Shown: piece after piece, positions 5,449 to 11,930 of the stretch
Layout of the letters: every line of letters starts with the position of its first letter
Position numbering within the stretch: the first letter of the stretch is position 1
Assembly: GCA_002314795.1 (NCBI GenBank)
Contig: DCHI01000061.1
Span: 1 to 11,930, forward strand
DNA from: Bacteroidales bacterium UBA1756
GTDB taxonomy: Bacteria; Bacteroidota; Bacteroidia; Bacteroidales; WCHB1-69
Length of the DNA: 11,930 nucleotides
Reading direction: 5' to 3'
The notes under the pieces: model-generated
What the model saw: the letters and a program-made list of their open reading frames with translations, nothing else
Told to the model about the DNA's origin: nothing
Database searches by the model: none
Position numbers and translations under genes: made by a program

Positions 5449-7653
5449 TTATCGTTTGATAAACTTTTGAGTAGAAGTGCTTCCGTCCGTAGTTTGTTTC
5501 AAGAAATAGATGCCAGATGTCAGTTGTGAAATGTTGATTTGTTCTCCGGCAGCCACGTGGGTCTTTCTGATGACTTGTGCGCCCATCATATTGAAAATCT
5601 CGACCACGTCAACGGTTTCTGTATTTTGAAGCGTGATGAAATCCGTAGCGGGATTCGGGTAGATTTGTGCATTTTCAGCTTCTTGGTCGGCAATTCCTGT
5701 CGTATTGGAAACAACGGTAACCGACTTCGGGTTGGCGTAACTGCTGTTGTATGAGGTTCCGACGTAAGTCCAAGTAGAAGAACCTGTGGGTTGGTAGTAG
5801 AGGGCTAACTTGTAAGTGCCGGCGTTAGCGGTAATCGTGCCGCTGAAACTATAAGTATTGTAATAGTTATACGGGAGTTCTTCGGTGACGTTCAGTTGCT
5901 GAATAAGTTGAACTTGTTGCGCGCTTGATGTTTCCAAAACGAGTTTCAATTTTCCTGTGAAGCTGCCTTCTCCCACATTAGCGACATCGACACTAACGCT
6001 GGCGGATTGGTTTTTCACCAAAGTGGAAGGATTGATTGAGAAGTTGGAGTACATCTGCAAATCTGCGGTGCTTGTGGATGAGCCGCCGGCAACGGTAATG
6101 TCAATCGGGTTGGCGTGTCCGTTGTTTTCACCAACGTAAGTCCAGACGGTTTCTTCGGATCCCTTGTAGTAAAGAGCCAACTTGTAAGTGCCAGCGGAGG
6201 CCGTAATGGTGCCGCTGAGGGATAGATTGGCGCCGGTCCCTGATGCAAGAGAACCGTTGAGTGTGCCTTGTTGAATGACTTGTACCTCAGTAGCATTAGC
6301 GGTTTCCAGAACGAGCTTGATGTCGCCGGCGAATGCCTCTGTTCCGTAATTAGCAATCGTAGCGGTGATGGATGCGGATTGGTTCTGTTGGAGCGGATTC
6401 GGGGAAACGGTAAAGTCAGCATACATTTTGATGTCGTAGTTGCTGCCTTGTTCGCCGCCGCCGCCGCCACCACCGGTGCCATTGGGCTCAATACCGAAGA
6501 TGGCTTCTTGACCGTATGTGAAATCATAACTTCCACCACCAATGCCGCCACCGCCTGGTGCTAAGCTGGTAAGTGCAAAGTACCCGTCACCATATCCAGA
6601 CCAACCCCAGTTGAAATGGAAGTAGTCGCTGCTATTGTAACCGTCGCATACGAAGCAGTGCCCGCCTTCGTTGTTTTCGTCATTGCCTGCATAAATAACC
6701 GGGTGACTTGCGTTCAAGTCGGTTTTCAAAAGGTTCTTCCACTGAGTATCGGTGTAACTGCTCTTTTGTTTTCCATCCAACGTGCTTTTGTAATTGAAAT
6801 AGTGTTTCAAGGCGTATTCGGCACTTGGGCATCCTGTGTAAAACTCTAATGTGTAGGCACCAGAGCCATTGGGTGAGTACATCATTTCTACGGCCACACC
6901 GCAATGATACATCAAAGTAGCTACTGCCGTACGTTGGGTGCTGGTGCCAGAGGAAGAGTAGGGGTAGTTGTTCAACATATTTGACCAATCGTACGTGGTA
7001 GAAGCAAAGTTGGCTGACAAGGTTCCGTAATCTTCAAAACCATATTGTGAATAGTTGCAGGCGTACGAGTGGGAACCGGTGCCCGTTGTGGGCCAGGCGT
7101 GATATTTCATTACCTGTGCCATCGCCGTGGCTACACAGCCCGTTGCAGAACCGCCGGGACAAAGGTTGTTGTAAGGTGCATCTTGATTCCAAGTGGTTGA
7201 CAGTAAAGGTGATACAGCATCACGCTGTTGCTCTACCGGTTGGCGTCCTGCCTCCAAATTGCTCCATTGTTGACTTACTTCTTGTGTGGGGGCGACGTTG
7301 GCTTCTACCATTGCGCTAATCGTTCTTTCATAGCCCATAAGCCAGTTGCGCATATTGCTTGGCATATTGTTGATGTCCAAATTTGAATTGTCGGAATAAC
7401 CTAAGACCGGAATGGCGCTGTTGTCGGCTGACAAGATGACAAAACCACCTCCGTTTTCATTATTAAAAATATAGAGTTGGCTGAAACCGGCTTCTGGAGC
7501 CACGTTGCGTAAATCGGCCGCTCCGCGTTGAGCGCAATTCAGATTCCAGAATTGCTGTGCCATAGTCTTTGCCGTCGTCGGGTCAACGGGATTGGCCCAG
7601 GCAAAGCTCATCGCCATAACGATGAATGCGATTAGTAAATTGATTTTTTTCAT
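5449..7653 (-). CDS. Secreted C10 (streptopain-like) cysteine protease with two CARDB-like repeats and T9SS sorting domain
   Basis: Predicted extracellular or cell-surface cysteine protease. Domains of the 734-aa protein: signal peptide (1-20, cleavage near AWA/NP); inhibitory propeptide (about 21-150); C10 catalytic domain (about 151-392); Gly-rich linker with seven glycines (394-400); two similar beta-sandwich repeats of CARDB-like type (about 408-521 and 532-647); T9SS type A sorting domain (about 664-734, beginning IYPNP). The catalytic dyad is Cys173 in SATGCVATAMAQ and His332 in EGGHCFVCDGY; the supporting FNWGW motif is at 347-351. The TTWNQDAPYN stretch (153-162) is typical of the start of the mature enzyme in this family. 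It is a single gene with its own terminator (5391-5421) and a putative promoter in the shared dyad at 7723-7752. Substrate is unknown; processing of host or dietary protein is an inference. Confidence 0.95.
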   Translation of the reverse strand: MKKINLLIAFIVMAMSFAWANPVDPTTAKTMAQQFWNLNCAQRGAADLRNVAPEAGFSQLYIFNNENGGGFVILSADNSAIPVLGYSDNSNLDINNMPSNMRNWLMGYERTISAMVEANVAPTQEVSQQWSNLEAGRQPVEQQRDAVSPLLSTTWNQDAPYNNLCPGGSATGCVATAMAQVMKYHAWPTTGTGSHSYACNYSQYGFEDYGTLSANFASTTYDWSNMLNNYPYSSSGTSTQRTAVATLMYHCGVAVEMMYSPNGSGAYTLEFYTGCPSAEYALKHYFNYKSTLDGKQKSSYTDTQWKNLLKTDLNASHPVIYAGNDENNEGGHCFVCDGYNSSDYFHFNWGWSGYGDGYFALTSLAPGGGGIGGGSYDFTYGQEAIFGIEPNGTGGGGGGGEQGSNYDIKMYADFTVSPNPLQQNQSASITATIANYGTEAFAGDIKLVLETANATEVQVIQQGTLNGSLASGTGANLSLSGTITASAGTYKLALYYKGSEETVWTYVGENNGHANPIDITVAGGSSTSTADLQMYSNFSINPSTLVKNQSASVSVDVANVGEGSFTGKLKLVLETSSAQQVQLIQQLNVTEELPYNYYNTYSFSGTITANAGTYKLALYYQPTGSSTWTYVGTSYNSSYANPKSVTVVSNTTGIADQEAENAQIYPNPATDFITLQNTETVDVVEIFNMMGAQVIRKTHVAAGEQINISQLTSGIYFLKQTTDGSTSTQKFIKR

Positions 7654-7722
7654 TTTTAAAACATATTTTTATTTGAAACGATTTTCTTTAATTGAAATGC
7701 CCTTTCGCCAAAAAAACGAGCC

Positions 7723-7752
7723 GCAAAAGTACAAAAATAATAGTACTTTTGC
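7723..7752. promoter_or_regulatory. Symmetric divergent promoter dyad
   Basis: Perfect 10-bp inverted repeat GCAAAAGTAC / GTACTTTTGC with a 10-bp AT-only centre, in the 121-bp gap between the divergent protease and EEP genes. Each arm reads outward as TACTTTTG, matching the Bacteroidetes −7 consensus TAnnTTTG. The right arm is 23 bp before the EEP ATG, and the left arm is 70 bp before the protease ATG. No good −33 TTTG is seen for either direction. It could instead be, or also be, a regulator site or an mRNA hairpin. Confidence 0.6.
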
Positions 7753-7774
7753 CCCCCTAATTTAAACTACATCT

Positions 7775-9082
7775 ATGAAGACTTTTTTTAAATCTATTTT
7801 GCTGATTGTCACTATTTTAATGGTCAATCTTTTGCCTGTGTCCGCGGATACGATTCGTCAGATGCAGTACAATTTATTATATTATACTGCCCCTGAAAAT
7901 GCTCCGGACGGATGCACCAACGATAATAACAATCTTGACCAAAAAGACGCCGCTCTCAAGTTGATTGTCAAAGAAGTGATGCCGGATGTGCTGTGTGTCA
8001 ATGAAATAGGGAAACAGGACTTTTATGCAAACCGGATTCTGAACAATGTTCTGAATACCGATGGCGTCACCTACTATGCCTACTTGCCCGCCGGAAGCAA
8101 CTCCGGTACGCGCACTATCGGCAACCGCCTCTTCTACGATACCCGAAAACTTGCACTCAAAGAACGCACCGACGTGCCGACCTACAACGGAGGTACCATC
8201 ATCAATCTATATAAAATGTATTATAAGTCAACGGGGTTGGCGCAAGGTGACACCACTTTCATCACCTTCATCGTCTGGCATTTGGCCGCTTCCGGTGACA
8301 CCGTCCGTTACGAACAGTCGCGCATCTTAACCAATTTTATGAGTGGGCACCCTTCGGTGTTAGCTCCCAATTTTGTTCTCAGCGGTGACTTTAACGCCTA
8401 TTCTTCTTCGGACCAAGCGTTCTCCAATCTTACTGAAAATTCCAACCTTAACGTCCGTTTCTATGACCCCGTCCAAGCTACGGGCGACTGGCACGACAAC
8501 TCCTCGTTTGCAGCGTACTTCACTCAATCGACGCACGCCGGAACACAAACCTACCCGTATTGTGCCCCTGGCGGTGGTATGGACGACCGCTTTGATTTCA
8601 TCCTCGTTTCACAGAATATTTTCCGCGGTTTCAGCAAGGTGCATTGCCTCCCGCAAACCTACCACGCGCTTGGCCAGGACGGACTCCGTTGGAATCAGTC
8701 CATTACGAATCCTCTGAACACGGTTGTTACTCCTGCCATCGCCAATGCCCTTTACACTGTCTCCGACCACCTTCCCGTCATTATGGATTATGCTATTGAT
8801 GAGGAACTTTCTGTGAATGAGACTGTTGCTGAATTGCCCGTCAGCATCGTCAATCCGGTGAGCGACCAACTCGACATCCGTTTCAGTCTGTTGCACGCCG
8901 ACCAAGTGACCGTCAGCATCTACGGGATGGACGGGAAGCTTTTACACCAAGAACTTTGCTGTGCGAGTGGCGGGGCAAATCATATTACGATGGAGTTCCC
9001 GTATAGGCCATCTTGCTATCTTGTAAGAATTTCTGACTCCAAAGGTCATAATTGCGTCCGAAAAGTTATTAAGGCACAGTAA
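7775..9082 (+). CDS. Secreted endonuclease/exonuclease/phosphatase (EEP) family protein with T9SS-type tail
   Basis: Metal-dependent phosphodiesterase or nuclease fold, probably exported across the outer membrane; the substrate (DNA, RNA or another phosphoester) cannot be told from sequence. The 435-aa protein has a signal peptide (1-24, cleavage near VSA/DT) and an EEP domain (about 27-340). The expected active-site residues are all present: Asn33 in QYNLL, Glu77 in VNEIG, His169 in WHLA, Asp205 and Asn207 in SGDFNAYS, Asp274 in DRFDFILV, and Asp331-His332 in SDHLPV. The C-terminal about 80 residues (355-435) resemble a T9SS sorting domain, with a degenerate start (IVNPVSD), the central VSIYGMDGKLL strand and an end in RKVIKAQ. 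The start is supported by the signal peptide and the upstream promoter-like dyad. uvrB follows after only 6 bp. Confidence 0.9.
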   Translation: MKTFFKSILLIVTILMVNLLPVSADTIRQMQYNLLYYTAPENAPDGCTNDNNNLDQKDAALKLIVKEVMPDVLCVNEIGKQDFYANRILNNVLNTDGVTYYAYLPAGSNSGTRTIGNRLFYDTRKLALKERTDVPTYNGGTIINLYKMYYKSTGLAQGDTTFITFIVWHLAASGDTVRYEQSRILTNFMSGHPSVLAPNFVLSGDFNAYSSSDQAFSNLTENSNLNVRFYDPVQATGDWHDNSSFAAYFTQSTHAGTQTYPYCAPGGGMDDRFDFILVSQNIFRGFSKVHCLPQTYHALGQDGLRWNQSITNPLNTVVTPAIANALYTVSDHLPVIMDYAIDEELSVNETVAELPVSIVNPVSDQLDIRFSLLHADQVTVSIYGMDGKLLHQELCCASGGANHITMEFPYRPSCYLVRISDSKGHNCVRKVIKAQ

Positions 9083-9088
9083 GTTCGT

Positions 9089-11104
9089 ATGGATTTTAAA
9101 CTGCATTCCGATTTCGCTCCTTCGGGAGACCAGCCGACCGCCATTCAGCAGTTGGTGGATGGTGTGAACCGCGGTGACAAGTCGCAGGTGCTGTTGGGTG
9201 TGACTGGTTCGGGAAAGACTTTCACCATCGCCAATGTCCTTAGTCAGTTGAATCGTCCTGCTCTGATTTTGAGTCACAACAAGACGTTGGCGGCGCAGCT
9301 TTATACGGAATTCAAGCAGTTTTTTCCAGAAAATGCAGTAGAATATTACGTTTCCTATTACGATTATTATCAGCCGGAGGCCTATCTTCCCACAAGTAAT
9401 ACTTACATCGAAAAGGATCTTTCCATCAATGATGAAATTGAGAAACTTCGGCTTCGGACCACGAGTGCCCTGCTTTCCGGACGCCGTGACATTGTCGTTG
9501 TCGCCACCGTCTCTTGTATTTACGGCATTGGAAATCCGGACGATTTTGCGAAGAATGTCATCCACATCTATAAGGGAATGTGCATTAGCCGTGATGCGCT
9601 GCTGCTTGCTTTTGTCGGCAGTTTGTATTGTCGTACCGAAACGATGTTGGAACCGGCGCGTTTCCGTGTGAAAGGCGATACCGTTGACATTTTTCCTCCT
9701 TATAATGATACTGCGTTCCGAATCGTTTTCTTTGATAATGAAATTGAGGATATATTTGAAATAGAGCCGATTAGCGGTGCGAAATTGCAAAAAATAGAAA
9801 AGATTACTGTCTATCCCGCCAGCATTTTTGTCACATCTCAGGATTCGATGAACGATGCGTTGATGCATATCCAGATGGATTTGGGAGAACAGGTCGCCTA
9901 TTTTAAAAGTATTGGAAAACATTTGGAAGCCAAGCGGTTGGAAGACCGTGTAACCTACGATGTGGAGATGATGAAGGAGTTGGGGTATTGCTCTGGCATT
10001 GAGAATTACTCCCGTTATTTTGACAAGCGCAAGCCCGGTGAACGACCGTTCTGTATTCTTGACTTTTTCCCCGATGATTTCCTGTTGGTGATTGACGAAA
10101 GTCACGTCACGGTTTCCCAGATTGGGGCTATGTACGGTGGCGACCGTTCACGCAAGCAAAATTTGGTGGATTACGGATTCCGTCTTCCCGCTGCACTCGA
10201 CAATCGCCCCTTGCGTTTCAATGAGTTTGAAGCGCTGACGGGGCAGACGATTTATATGAGCGCTACGCCTGCACAGTACGAGTTGGAGCGTTCTGAAGGC
10301 GTGATTGTGGAACAGGTCGTCCGTCCTACCGGTCTGCTGGATCCCGTCATCGAAGTCCGTCCCGCTGATAATCAGGTGGATGACCTTTTGGAGGAGATTG
10401 AAAAAACGGTGGAACAACACGAGCGCGTTTTGGTCACGACCTTAACGAAAAAAATGGCGGAGGAGTTGTCCTCCTACCTGATTAACATTGGAATCAGTAC
10501 GCAGTACATTCACTCGGACGTAGATACGATGGAGCGTGTGGAGATTTTGCAAAACCTGCGTGCGGGAACCATAGATGTCCTGGTCGGTGTCAACCTGCTT
10601 CGTGAGGGATTGGACCTTCCGGAAGTTTCGTTGGTGGCTATTATGGACGCCGACAAGGAGGGTTTTCTGCGTTGCGAACGTTCTCTCACGCAGACGGCGG
10701 GGCGTGCGGCGCGGCACGTCAACGGCCACGTCATCTTTTATGCCAATGTCATCACGAAATCTATGCAAGCCACGATTGACGAGACGGCCCGACGTCGTGC
10801 CAAGCAGATGGCGTACAACGAACAACACGGTATTACGCCTCAAAGTGTTCGTAAAAACGGAAGTCTGGATACTGCTAATGCAAATTCTATCAACTATATA
10901 AGTGACCACGTGGCGGCGAAAAGAGAAGAAACCTTGGCCGCTGAAACGGCAGATTTCAAGTATTTGAATAAGGAACAGTTACAAAACAGAATCAAGCAGT
11001 TGCGTAAGCAAATGGATGAGGCGGTGAAAAAAACGGAATTTTTGCAGGCGGCACAACTTCGTGACCGTCTTTTAGAGGCCGAGGCATTGTTAAAGGAGAT
11101 GTAA
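9089..11104 (+). CDS. uvrB: Excinuclease ABC subunit B
   Basis: Damage-verifying helicase-like subunit of the UvrABC nucleotide excision repair complex in the cytoplasm. The 671-aa length is normal. Motifs: Walker A GVTGSGKT (37-44), the damage-binding beta-hairpin region rich in Tyr (about 86-103), the UvrA-interacting domain 2 (about 155-245), DESH Walker B (336-339), YMSATP (389-394), REGLDLPE and QTAGRAAR of the second RecA-like domain (505-542), and a C-terminal UVR domain (about 627-662) that binds UvrC or UvrA. The usual FLRSERSL reads FLRCERSL (526-533), a minor variant. The ATG lies 6 bp after the EEP stop, so it is probably transcribed with it, though an internal promoter cannot be excluded. 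It converges on the acetyltransferase-like gene; no clear terminator is seen in the 29-bp gap. Confidence 0.98.
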   Translation: MDFKLHSDFAPSGDQPTAIQQLVDGVNRGDKSQVLLGVTGSGKTFTIANVLSQLNRPALILSHNKTLAAQLYTEFKQFFPENAVEYYVSYYDYYQPEAYLPTSNTYIEKDLSINDEIEKLRLRTTSALLSGRRDIVVVATVSCIYGIGNPDDFAKNVIHIYKGMCISRDALLLAFVGSLYCRTETMLEPARFRVKGDTVDIFPPYNDTAFRIVFFDNEIEDIFEIEPISGAKLQKIEKITVYPASIFVTSQDSMNDALMHIQMDLGEQVAYFKSIGKHLEAKRLEDRVTYDVEMMKELGYCSGIENYSRYFDKRKPGERPFCILDFFPDDFLLVIDESHVTVSQIGAMYGGDRSRKQNLVDYGFRLPAALDNRPLRFNEFEALTGQTIYMSATPAQYELERSEGVIVEQVVRPTGLLDPVIEVRPADNQVDDLLEEIEKTVEQHERVLVTTLTKKMAEELSSYLINIGISTQYIHSDVDTMERVEILQNLRAGTIDVLVGVNLLREGLDLPEVSLVAIMDADKEGFLRCERSLTQTAGRAARHVNGHVIFYANVITKSMQATIDETARRRAKQMAYNEQHGITPQSVRKNGSLDTANANSINYISDHVAAKREETLAAETADFKYLNKEQLQNRIKQLRKQMDEAVKKTEFLQAAQLRDRLLEAEALLKEM

Positions 11105-11133
11105 CCGTCCGAGGCACGTAATTCGTGGCGAAC

Positions 11134-11784
11134 CTACCTTAGTTCGTTAAAACTTTTTTGTAGTTCTTCCATAAAACGGCAGGCGTGTCCGCCATCCAAA
11201 ATGATATGGTGCCATTGGAACGACATCTTCTGCTTGTAACGAAACCATTTTTTGATGTATTTGCCCCAAACCAAATAGGGATGGTCATATAAGCAGTGGT
11301 AGAGATTAACCAATCCGTCAAATTCGTATTTGACGAGGGCGGAGGTGCAAATGATGGATGCGTCAGTAACATACAGATTCTCACAGTTTTCCGCAGCTTG
11401 TTTCGTGCGTTGGAGATAACTCTGGTTGAAAGTGTCCAAGTCATCCACAACCGGAATATCCACGTAGTTGAGCATTCCTTTTTTATTGCTCACGATGATG
11501 TCAATAGCAAATTTTTCATACTTCAGCATCGTTTTATCGCACATTTGCAAAAGCATTTCCGGCATTCTTTTCGCCGCTTGCCCGATACAGTATGCCATCA
11601 GCATATTATACTTGTAACCTTGCTTGCTTTTCCGCACCAGACGGGTAACATCTAACTCTTTGAAAAGCGTGACCATCGGCATCGGGGCGGTTACGAAATC
11701 CTTGTACGACTGTGCGCGAGGCGTCGTCTCCGGATCTATCACAAAACTCTCGACTGCCGCCGCTTTACTCAATTCCTGTTCCAT
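11134..11784 (-). CDS. Chloramphenicol acetyltransferase-like (CAT) family protein
   Basis: Trimeric CoA-dependent acyltransferase fold, 216 aa, close to classical CAT length (about 213-220). The catalytic histidine motif is HHIILDG (192-198), matching HHxxxDG, and it sits near the C terminus as expected, followed by an amphipathic FMEELQKSFNEL helix (204-215). The N-terminal region with FKELDVTRLV and NMLMAYCIGQAAKRMPE (60-76) also fits the family. Differences: the residue after DG is Gly rather than the usual Phe (DGGH), and the segment that in classical CAT carries the substrate-positioning Ser148 reads ASIICTSALVKYEF (142-155), so I cannot place that serine with confidence. Chloramphenicol resistance should therefore not be assumed; the acyl acceptor is unknown. 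It is on the strand opposite to uvrB and convergent with it. No TAnnTTTG element is found in the 146 bp upstream. Confidence 0.85.
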   Translation of the reverse strand: MEQELSKAAAVESFVIDPETTPRAQSYKDFVTAPMPMVTLFKELDVTRLVRKSKQGYKYNMLMAYCIGQAAKRMPEMLLQMCDKTMLKYEKFAIDIIVSNKKGMLNYVDIPVVDDLDTFNQSYLQRTKQAAENCENLYVTDASIICTSALVKYEFDGLVNLYHCLYDHPYLVWGKYIKKWFRYKQKMSFQWHHIILDGGHACRFMEELQKSFNELR

Positions 11785-11799
11785 AATTGTATCTTTTTT

Positions 11800-11821
11800 T
11801 TTAGACTTTAGACTTTGGTTC
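11800..11821 (-). repeat. Short heptamer repeat (AAGTCTA type) upstream of the CAT-like gene
   Basis: On the minus strand, two exact AAGTCTA units with a degenerate third, directly before an A-rich leader and the CAT-like start codon. It shares the AAGT core and 7-bp period with the arrays at 1-26 and 3083-3435 but has a different 3-bp suffix. It is short enough that chance is possible. Confidence 0.6.
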
Positions 11822-11850
11822 TTTGGCTGCTACTCACACTTTTTTCGTTT

Positions 11851-11926
11851 CTTCGTCCTGTAGTGCGGCGTTCTCTCCCCGCACTGCGGACTTCGTCCTT
11901 GTACGGGGTTACGGATGTGCAGCCCC
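11851..11926. other. Cluster of overlapping inverted repeats at the window edge
   Basis: No gene is seen here. Three pairings overlap: AGTGCGG (11862-11868) with CCGCACT (11879-11885); CCCCGCAC (11877-11884) with GTACGGGG (11901-11908), enclosing GGAC-TTC-GTCC (11888-11898); and GGGG (11905-11908) with CCCC (11923-11926). CTTCGTCCT occurs twice, at 11851-11859 and 11891-11899. It may be a structured leader of the CAT-like gene or part of an interspersed palindromic repeat cut by the window end. Confidence 0.5.
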
Positions 11927-11930
11927 TTCG

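Noticed and set aside
6454..6474. GCC/ACC trinucleotide run in the protease gene as a phase-variation tract
   Set aside because: The run encodes the Gly7 linker; changes by three bases would keep the frame, so it could alter linker length but is not a plausible on/off switch.
8942..10105. 387-codon open frame on the minus strand
   Set aside because: It lies antisense to the end of the EEP gene and the first half of uvrB, both with complete family motifs; the composition is that of a shadow frame and no family motif is seen.
11105..11133. Possible bidirectional terminator between uvrB and the CAT-like gene
   Set aside because: Only a short CACG/CGTG inverted repeat with no T-tract on either strand; too weak to call.

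Overview
The window reads as chromosomal DNA of a member of the Bacteroidota, most likely Bacteroidales. Three proteins carry a signal peptide plus a C-terminal type IX secretion (T9SS) sorting domain. The usable promoter signals are of the Bacteroidetes type (TAnnTTTG, here as GTAC-Y-TTTGC). One protein closely resembles the Porphyromonas gingivalis peptidylarginine deiminase (PPAD). I cannot name a genus.

Layout: positions 1-7653 hold five genes on the minus strand, in two probable two-gene units plus one single gene. Read in the direction of transcription these are a T9SS-exported C10 (streptopain-like) cysteine protease with its own terminator; a moxR-DUF58 pair; and a PPAD-like deiminase followed 21 bp later by folC. 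Between DUF58 and the deiminase lies a 353-bp composite of 7-bp tandem repeats and two copies of a 68-bp element. The same type of 7-bp repeat forms the very end of folC. Positions 7775-11104 hold a plus-strand pair: a secreted endonuclease/exonuclease/phosphatase-family (EEP) protein with a T9SS tail, then uvrB after 6 bp. The protease and the EEP gene diverge from a symmetric promoter dyad at 7723-7752. A minus-strand chloramphenicol-acetyltransferase-like gene (11134-11784) converges on uvrB. The last ~80 bases hold overlapping inverted repeats and no gene.

How the genes relate: folC (folate polyglutamylation) and uvrB (nucleotide excision repair) are housekeeping. The deiminase, protease and EEP enzyme should act at or outside the outer membrane on peptides and on nucleic acids or phosphoesters. 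MoxR and DUF58 form the usual AAA+ chaperone/von Willebrand-like pair, here without the batA-D genes that often follow. The most notable items are the PPAD-like enzyme with an intact catalytic set and a one-residue insertion in its substrate arginine motif, and the heptamer arrays, which place a stop codon in all three frames exactly at the ends of folC and the DUF58 gene. I found no tRNA, rRNA, true CRISPR array, transposase or phage gene.
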